Source: Geminicoccus sp036263595
GTDB lineage: Bacteria > Pseudomonadota > Alphaproteobacteria > Geminicoccales > Geminicoccaceae
Assembly: GCF_036263595.1 (NCBI RefSeq)
Contig: NZ_DATAGQ010000110.1
Location: forward strand, 3,960 to 67,959
Length of the DNA stretch: 64,000 nucleotides
Reading direction: 5' to 3'
The position numbers and the translations under genes were made by a program. The stretch's first letter is position 1, and the number at the start of each line of letters is the position of its first letter. Positions 60,468-64,000 of the stretch are shown piece by piece. Under the pieces are notes generated by a model, which saw only the letters and a program-made list of their open reading frames with translations, was not told where the DNA came from and ran no database searches.

Positions 60468-61751
60468 TCAGGCCGATCGCCGTTCCCGATAAAGGTCCAT
60501 CGCCTGATAGCTCCAATAGGTGAGCTGGGCCGCGATCCTGCCGGCAAAGCCGCCGTTCCACACCAGGCCGAAGGGAGCGAACAGCCGGTAGCGGTCGGTC
60601 TCGCCGGTGATGGCCTCGGCGATCAACCGGCCGCCGATGGCGGTCGTGTTCAGGCCGTGGCCTCCGAACGCCGTGCAGTACCAGACGCCTGGCCGATAGC
60701 GGCCGATCTGCGGCATCAGGTGGCGGGCGTAGGACATCAGCCCGGACCAGACGATGTCGACCGGCAGGTCCTTGAGCTGCGGATAGGTGGAGACCATGGT
60801 CTGGTGCAGGAGCCTGCCCAGCCGGCGGGGCTCCGTCGTCCGCGTCGTGATCTTGCCGCCCCAGAGGATCCGCTCCCCGCCATCGACGAGGCGGTAGTAG
60901 TCGCCCGCCCGCCGGTCGTCGCCGATGGCAAACCGTGTCCGGATGGCGGTGGCGATCAGGTCCTTCGCCGGCTTGGTGAGCATCACGTAGGTGGCGATCG
61001 GCAGGTAGCTGCGCTGCAGGGAGGGCAGCAGCCCGCCCGTGTACCCCCCCGATGCGATCACGACGTCGCCTGCGCGAACCTCGCCATGGCTGGTGCGGAC
61101 CGCCTTTGCCGGCTGGTCGATCGCGATGTCGAGAACGGCCGATCCCTCGAAGATGCGGCCGCCCAGCCGCTCGATCTCCCGGCCCAGGGCCCGCGCATAG
61201 TTCAGCGGGTGGAAGTGGAACGCGTTGGGATCGAAGAGCGCCTGATGGTAGCGCGGCGAAATGAGCAGGTCTCGGACCTGGGCCCGGTCCTTGAACTCCA
61301 CGCGGTAGCCGAACTCCCGCTCGAGCCAGTCGCGATGCGCGCGCAGCTCGTCGGCAGCTTCACGACGCACCGTGGCGAGGATGCCGGGCATCAGGTCGGC
61401 ATCGGGAATGGCCAGGGTCTGGACGGTGTCGGCGACCGCCCTGGCACCTTCGATCGACAGCCTGTGCAGGGCCTTGGCGTCGTCCGGTCCGGCCAGTCGT
61501 TCGATGTGACGGTAGCCTGCCGCATAGCCTGGGCCGACGAAGCCGCCATTTCGCCCGGACGCTCCCCAGGCGATCCGCTCGGCTTCGAGCACGCAGACGC
61601 TTCGCCCGCGGCGGGCCAGCTCCAACGCTGCGGTCAGCCCGGACAGGCCGCCGCCGACGATGCAGACATCGGCATCTGAGCGGCCGGTGAGCGCAGGACG
61701 TTGCACATCGCCGGCCGCGCCGGGCCGGTAATAGGTATCGACGTAAGACAT
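60468..61751 (-). CDS. FAD-dependent oxidoreductase, gamma-glutamylputrescine oxidase-like
   Basis: 427-residue DAO-fold flavoprotein: VCIVGGGLSGLTAALELARRGRSVCVLEAERIAWGASGRNGGFVGPG is the PuuB-type N-terminus, and SYARHLMPQIGRYRPGVWYCTAFGGHGLNTTAIGGRLIAE the C-terminal FAD site. It is inserted between the binding-protein and permease genes, so it should oxidise the imported amine or amino acid. ATG 61751 is chosen; ATG 61754 is adjacent. Confidence 0.88.
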   Translation of the reverse strand: MSYVDTYYRPGAAGDVQRPALTGRSDADVCIVGGGLSGLTAALELARRGRSVCVLEAERIAWGASGRNGGFVGPGYAAGYRHIERLAGPDDAKALHRLSIEGARAVADTVQTLAIPDADLMPGILATVRREAADELRAHRDWLEREFGYRVEFKDRAQVRDLLISPRYHQALFDPNAFHFHPLNYARALGREIERLGGRIFEGSAVLDIAIDQPAKAVRTSHGEVRAGDVVIASGGYTGGLLPSLQRSYLPIATYVMLTKPAKDLIATAIRTRFAIGDDRRAGDYYRLVDGGERILWGGKITTRTTEPRRLGRLLHQTMVSTYPQLKDLPVDIVWSGLMSYARHLMPQIGRYRPGVWYCTAFGGHGLNTTAIGGRLIAEAITGETDRYRLFAPFGLVWNGGFAGRIAAQLTYWSYQAMDLYRERRSA

Positions 61752-61781
61752 CACGGGGATCCGGCGGAACAGGGAGCAGAT

Positions 61782-61806
61782 GGGGACGGCGGCCAGCGCC
61801 GTCCCC
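61782..61806 (-). terminator. intercistronic stem-loop after binding-protein gene
   Basis: A 10-bp stem, GGGGACGGCG and its complement, with a five-base loop, flanked by a second, partly competing stem GATCCGGCGG/CCGCCGGATC (61758–61767 with 61805–61814). It lies between the binding-protein stop and the oxidase start, with no T tract. Confidence 0.65.
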
Positions 61807-61812
61807 GCCGGA

Positions 61813-62637
61813 TCAGTGGCTGTAGTCCTTGCCGTACCATTTCGTGGTCAGCGCACTCAGCGTGCCGTCCTTGCTCATGTCCTGGATGATGCCGCCGAGC
61901 TTGGCGGTCCATTCCGGATCGCCCTTGTCGGCGACGACGACCAGCGGCTCCTTGAAGGCATAGTCGCCGGGAAGGACCTTGATCGGGTAGCCGTTCTTGA
62001 TTGCACCCATGACGGTCTGCTCCGGTGCGATGACCGCATCGACACGCACGCCGTCGCCCAGGCGGAGGTCGTCGAACGGCAGCATCGAATCGGCGTAAGT
62101 GAGGACCTCGCCGGGCTCGAGCGTGTAGGTCACTTCAGGAGCGTCCGGCGCATCGATCTGCAGCTGGCGCCGGATATAGTCCTCGGACGTCGTGCCGGTC
62201 TCGACGCCGATCTTCTTCCCGTTGAGGTCGGCGGTCGAAGCGGCCGTGCTGTCCTCGTGAACGGCGAAGACATAGGGGCTGTAGTAGTAGATCCCGGCGA
62301 AATCGATCACCCCGGCCCGGGCCTTGGTCGGCGTGATCGAGCCGACGGCCAGGTCCCAGCGCCCATGCCAATGGCCGCCGGTCATGACCGCCCATTCGGG
62401 GGTCTCGAAGCTCGCCTCGGCACCCAGCCGCTTGGCGATCTCGTTGGCGACGTCGATGTCGAAGCCGACCATCTCGTTGTTGTCGTCGAGGAAGCTCTGC
62501 GGCGGCCAGCCGCTGTTGGTCGCGACCTTGAGCGCACCGCTCGACGTGACGCGATCCAGCGTCTCACCGGCCGACACCGCACCAGCGGCCACCGTCACCC
62601 CGAGTGCCGTCAGGACGGCCAAGAACATCCGTGTCAT
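61813..62637 (-). CDS. amino-acid-type periplasmic binding protein
   Basis: 274-residue precursor from ATG 62637 with AAGGAAG upstream. The signal peptide is MFLAVLTALGVTVAAGAVSAG. The family-3 binding domain starts LDRVTSSGALKVATNSGWPPQSFLDDNNEMVGFDIDVANEIAKRLGAE and includes SITPTKARAGVIDFAG. It heads the four-gene import–oxidation operon. Confidence 0.93.
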   Translation of the reverse strand: MTRMFLAVLTALGVTVAAGAVSAGETLDRVTSSGALKVATNSGWPPQSFLDDNNEMVGFDIDVANEIAKRLGAEASFETPEWAVMTGGHWHGRWDLAVGSITPTKARAGVIDFAGIYYYSPYVFAVHEDSTAASTADLNGKKIGVETGTTSEDYIRRQLQIDAPDAPEVTYTLEPGEVLTYADSMLPFDDLRLGDGVRVDAVIAPEQTVMGAIKNGYPIKVLPGDYAFKEPLVVVADKGDPEWTAKLGGIIQDMSKDGTLSALTTKWYGKDYSH

Positions 62638-62904
62638 TTTTTTGCTTCCTTTGCCCGTGAATGCGGAAAAGCCATGGGCGTCGATTGGTGCGCTTCGTTG
62701 GTGTTTTTTGTCGCCCGGCAAGTGCCCCCGCATGAACCCTTAGGAGAGGAAACGATGCGATGCCAGGGGCAAGAAGCAGGTTGGCGGTGATGGGGGCGTT
62801 GATCGCCTGGGGGTGATGCCTTGGTCCTGGAGTATCAGGATTGTCAGCACTGGGTAGCGACTGTGCCGCGGCATGGCTGGTGGAAGTGCAAGACCTGACC
62901 TCCC
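62638..62904. other. intergenic region, no gene supported
   Basis: 267 bases upstream of the amino-acid importer. A tiny ORF of 11 residues (62755–62790) follows AGGAGAGG, but is too short to judge. A frame ending at 62898 without a start reads LVLEYQDCQHWVATVPRHGWW and may be a remnant. Confidence 0.4.
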
Positions 62905-63417
62905 ATGCCCCACGTGCCATTTGCTCATAAAATGCCGTCGGATCTCGTAAGGCACGGGGTCGCGTATCACGGACGTGAAATCCGCGAAGCGCACTATGGG
63001 GTCACGCTTGAAAGAAACCGACTCTTCAACGTCCTCTGCCTCCGCCGGACCAAACACACGGCCAAGCTCAAGTTCAGACTGCCAGGTCTGGTAGGCGAGC
63101 TGATCGAGCCTATCGCCGTGCAGCGGCAAGCTCAGGCTCAGAAGCCGCAGGTGTACCGCGAGACCGATCTGACAGAGCGCCAGGTCGATCACGCCATCAT
63201 GCAGATGTACCGAGACGGCGTGCTCAACGTGCAGCGCATCGCCGACGTCTGGAACGAGTGGGAGAAACCCACCTTCGAGGAGATCGCCGAGCGGCACAAC
63301 GCTTGGAGGCGCTTCAACGCCACCACCTTCGCCCTGAAGGGCAAGGTCGCGGAGAATCCATCAGTAACGACACGGCTCCATCGCGTCATAGATGGTATCT
63401 GTGAAACGATCCATTAA
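62905..63417 (+). CDS. unrecognised protein, possibly phage- or element-derived
   Basis: About 170 residues. The N-terminal half has RLPGLVGELIEPIAVQRQAQAQKPQVYRETDLTERQVDHAI and the C-terminal half is helical (IADVWNEWEKPTFEEIAERHNAWRRF). I do not recognise a family. No ribosome binding site is evident at ATG 62905 or at ATG 62932. Followed by a clear terminator, so it is transcribed as a single gene. GC is below the host average. Confidence 0.6.
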   Translation: MPHVPFAHKMPSDLVRHGVAYHGREIREAHYGVTLERNRLFNVLCLRRTKHTAKLKFRLPGLVGELIEPIAVQRQAQAQKPQVYRETDLTERQVDHAIMQMYRDGVLNVQRIADVWNEWEKPTFEEIAERHNAWRRFNATTFALKGKVAENPSVTTRLHRVIDGICETIH

Positions 63418-63434
63418 CGCCTAAAGCTTCCTAA

Positions 63435-63462
63435 GCCCCGCCACCGAGCGGGGCATTCTTTT
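63435..63462 (+). terminator. intrinsic terminator
   Basis: GCCCCGC, a six-base loop, GCGGGGC and ATTCTTTT: a standard rho-independent terminator 18 bases after the preceding gene. It also lies near the end of the convergent minus-strand gene. Confidence 0.8.
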
Positions 63463-63471
63463 GCTCGGCTA

Positions 63472-63915
63472 CTAGGATTTCAACCAGAGGACCGTCTTAT
63501 GCGGAAGCCACACTCCTCCGTCGCCGCTAAGCACTTTCCAATGTATGTTCCTTGGATTTCTGCGCAGCTGTAGCTCGACCTCAGCAAATGGAAATGCCGT
63601 TTTACCCTTGAAGTGAGACAGTCGAAGTCGAGCGCTTCGCCATCCTACCTCGACGTGTGCATCGAGGGTACTTTCGTAACCACTTGCTGTAAGTGTGCCT
63701 GACAGCACTCCATCATCAAGGGTCAGTTCGAGGTCAACGAAGTTGGTTTCAGTGCTGTGGATATCTCCTTCGTTGGTCCAGGACCCTACTAAGTCGTTCT
63801 TTAGACTTTCTCTTCTACTTCTCTGCGTTCTTATGATTCCATATCCGGCCGCAAGCAAGCTGGACTGCACCCCATTTGAACCGGACAGGGTCGATAGCCG
63901 ATAAGGCATAGGCAT
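63472..63915 (-). CDS. unrecognised 147-residue protein
   Basis: A beta-rich protein, VGSWTNEGDIHSTETNFVDLELTLDDGVLSGTLTASGYESTLDAHVEVGWRSARLRLSHFKGKTAF, which could form a lipocalin-like or small barrel domain. Lower GC than the flanking operons. No family recognised and no clear ribosome binding site; the start is uncertain. Confidence 0.55.
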   Translation of the reverse strand: MPMPYRLSTLSGSNGVQSSLLAAGYGIIRTQRSRRESLKNDLVGSWTNEGDIHSTETNFVDLELTLDDGVLSGTLTASGYESTLDAHVEVGWRSARLRLSHFKGKTAFPFAEVELQLRRNPRNIHWKVLSGDGGVWLPHKTVLWLKS

Positions 63916-63933
63916 ACGCCTATGGATAAGGTC

Positions 63934-64000
63934 ATGGCTTCTGATCCAAACGGACCCCCACCGCGCATCGAGGTGATCACTGCCGTCCAGCGTCGGCGCC
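63934..64000 (+). CDS. IS66-family accessory protein TnpA, partial
   Basis: The last 67 bases encode MASDPNGPPPRIEVITAVQRRR, which resembles the beginning of IS66 OrfA/TnpA (PR-hEVhTG-ERRRRW). The gene continues beyond the window. No IS66 terminal repeat is recognised in the preceding 100 bases, so it may be inside a larger element or degenerate. Confidence 0.55.
   Translation, partial: MASDPNGPPPRIEVITAVQRRR

Noticed and set aside
62755..62790. An 11-residue ORF with a good ribosome binding site ahead of the unknown gene.
   Set aside because: Too short to judge, no attenuator structure follows, and no amino-acid run that would suggest a leader peptide.
1..64000. Possible CRISPR array, rRNA or tRNA genes.
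   Set aside because: No regularly spaced repeats and no cloverleaf or rRNA sequence were seen on either strand, though a tRNA scan could not be run.

Overview
The window reads as chromosomal DNA of a GC-rich alphaproteobacterium. The supporting evidence is the trxB–lsrB(vtlR) pair followed by an AbcR-like small RNA locus, the pdxJ–acpS–lepB–rnc–era–recO order, a PAS-GAF-PHY phytochrome with an HWE-type kinase, and many ABC and TRAP importers. A Rhodospirillales/Geminicoccaceae-like genome is my guess; the sequence alone does not settle it. Coding density is high. The few lower-GC patches (about 12.6–16.3 kb, 51.1–51.4 kb, 62.9–64.0 kb) coincide with mobile or unrecognised genes.

Layout. 0–3.1 kb: thioredoxin reductase (5' end missing), the LysR regulator LsrB/VtlR, a structured small RNA with a textbook terminator, an orphan FNR/FixK-type box, and msrP. 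3.1–12 kb: a housekeeping minus-strand block of parC, an alcohol dehydrogenase with an in-frame amber codon near its end, recO, era, rnc, lepB, acpS, pdxJ and a phosphodiesterase. 12–17.3 kb: comM, split by a 3.8-kb IS1595-type element that has inverted repeats, a target duplication and five or six cargo genes. 17.5–28.5 kb: an amine/opine/peptide-type catabolic region with a polyamine-family importer (binding protein and two permeases), two FAD amine oxidases, a MarR regulator, an SDR and a peptide-family importer (binding protein and two permeases). Neither importer has an ATPase gene here.

28.5–35.7 kb: a MarR repressor with a C-terminal four-cysteine motif, divergent from a YHS protein–membrane protein pair across two identical palindromic operators; then a beta-propeller protein, a large HTH regulator, a DUF899 protein and a secreted TPR protein preceded by a perfect CRP-type site. 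35.9–40.2 kb: a red-light sensing module (araC–bphP operon with a divergent heme oxygenase). 40.3–47.4 kb: glycogen synthase, a small secreted protein whose ribosome binding site lies in a hairpin, a ROK kinase, an FAD monooxygenase, a 48-residue ORF, and a divergent tetR/quinone oxidoreductase pair. 47.6–50.5 kb: a TRAP importer with a frameshifted large permease. 51–58.5 kb: cupins, a DUF1127 protein, a LysR regulator, phenolic acid decarboxylase, an autotransporter remnant, an orphan Nif11-type RiPP precursor and a metallo-beta-lactamase-fold hydrolase. 58.6–62.6 kb: an amino-acid ABC importer with a gamma-glutamylputrescine-oxidase-like enzyme. 62.9–64 kb: unrecognised genes and the start of an IS66-type transposase gene.

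Themes. Three of the substrate-binding-protein genes are followed by strong GC stem-loops before the next gene of the operon, which would favour excess binding protein. Several genes carry single lesions (alcohol dehydrogenase stop, dctM frameshift, retropepsin frameshift, secreted-protein frameshift, Nif11 gene without a stop). These may be genuine decay or residual sequencing errors, and read-level checking decides which.
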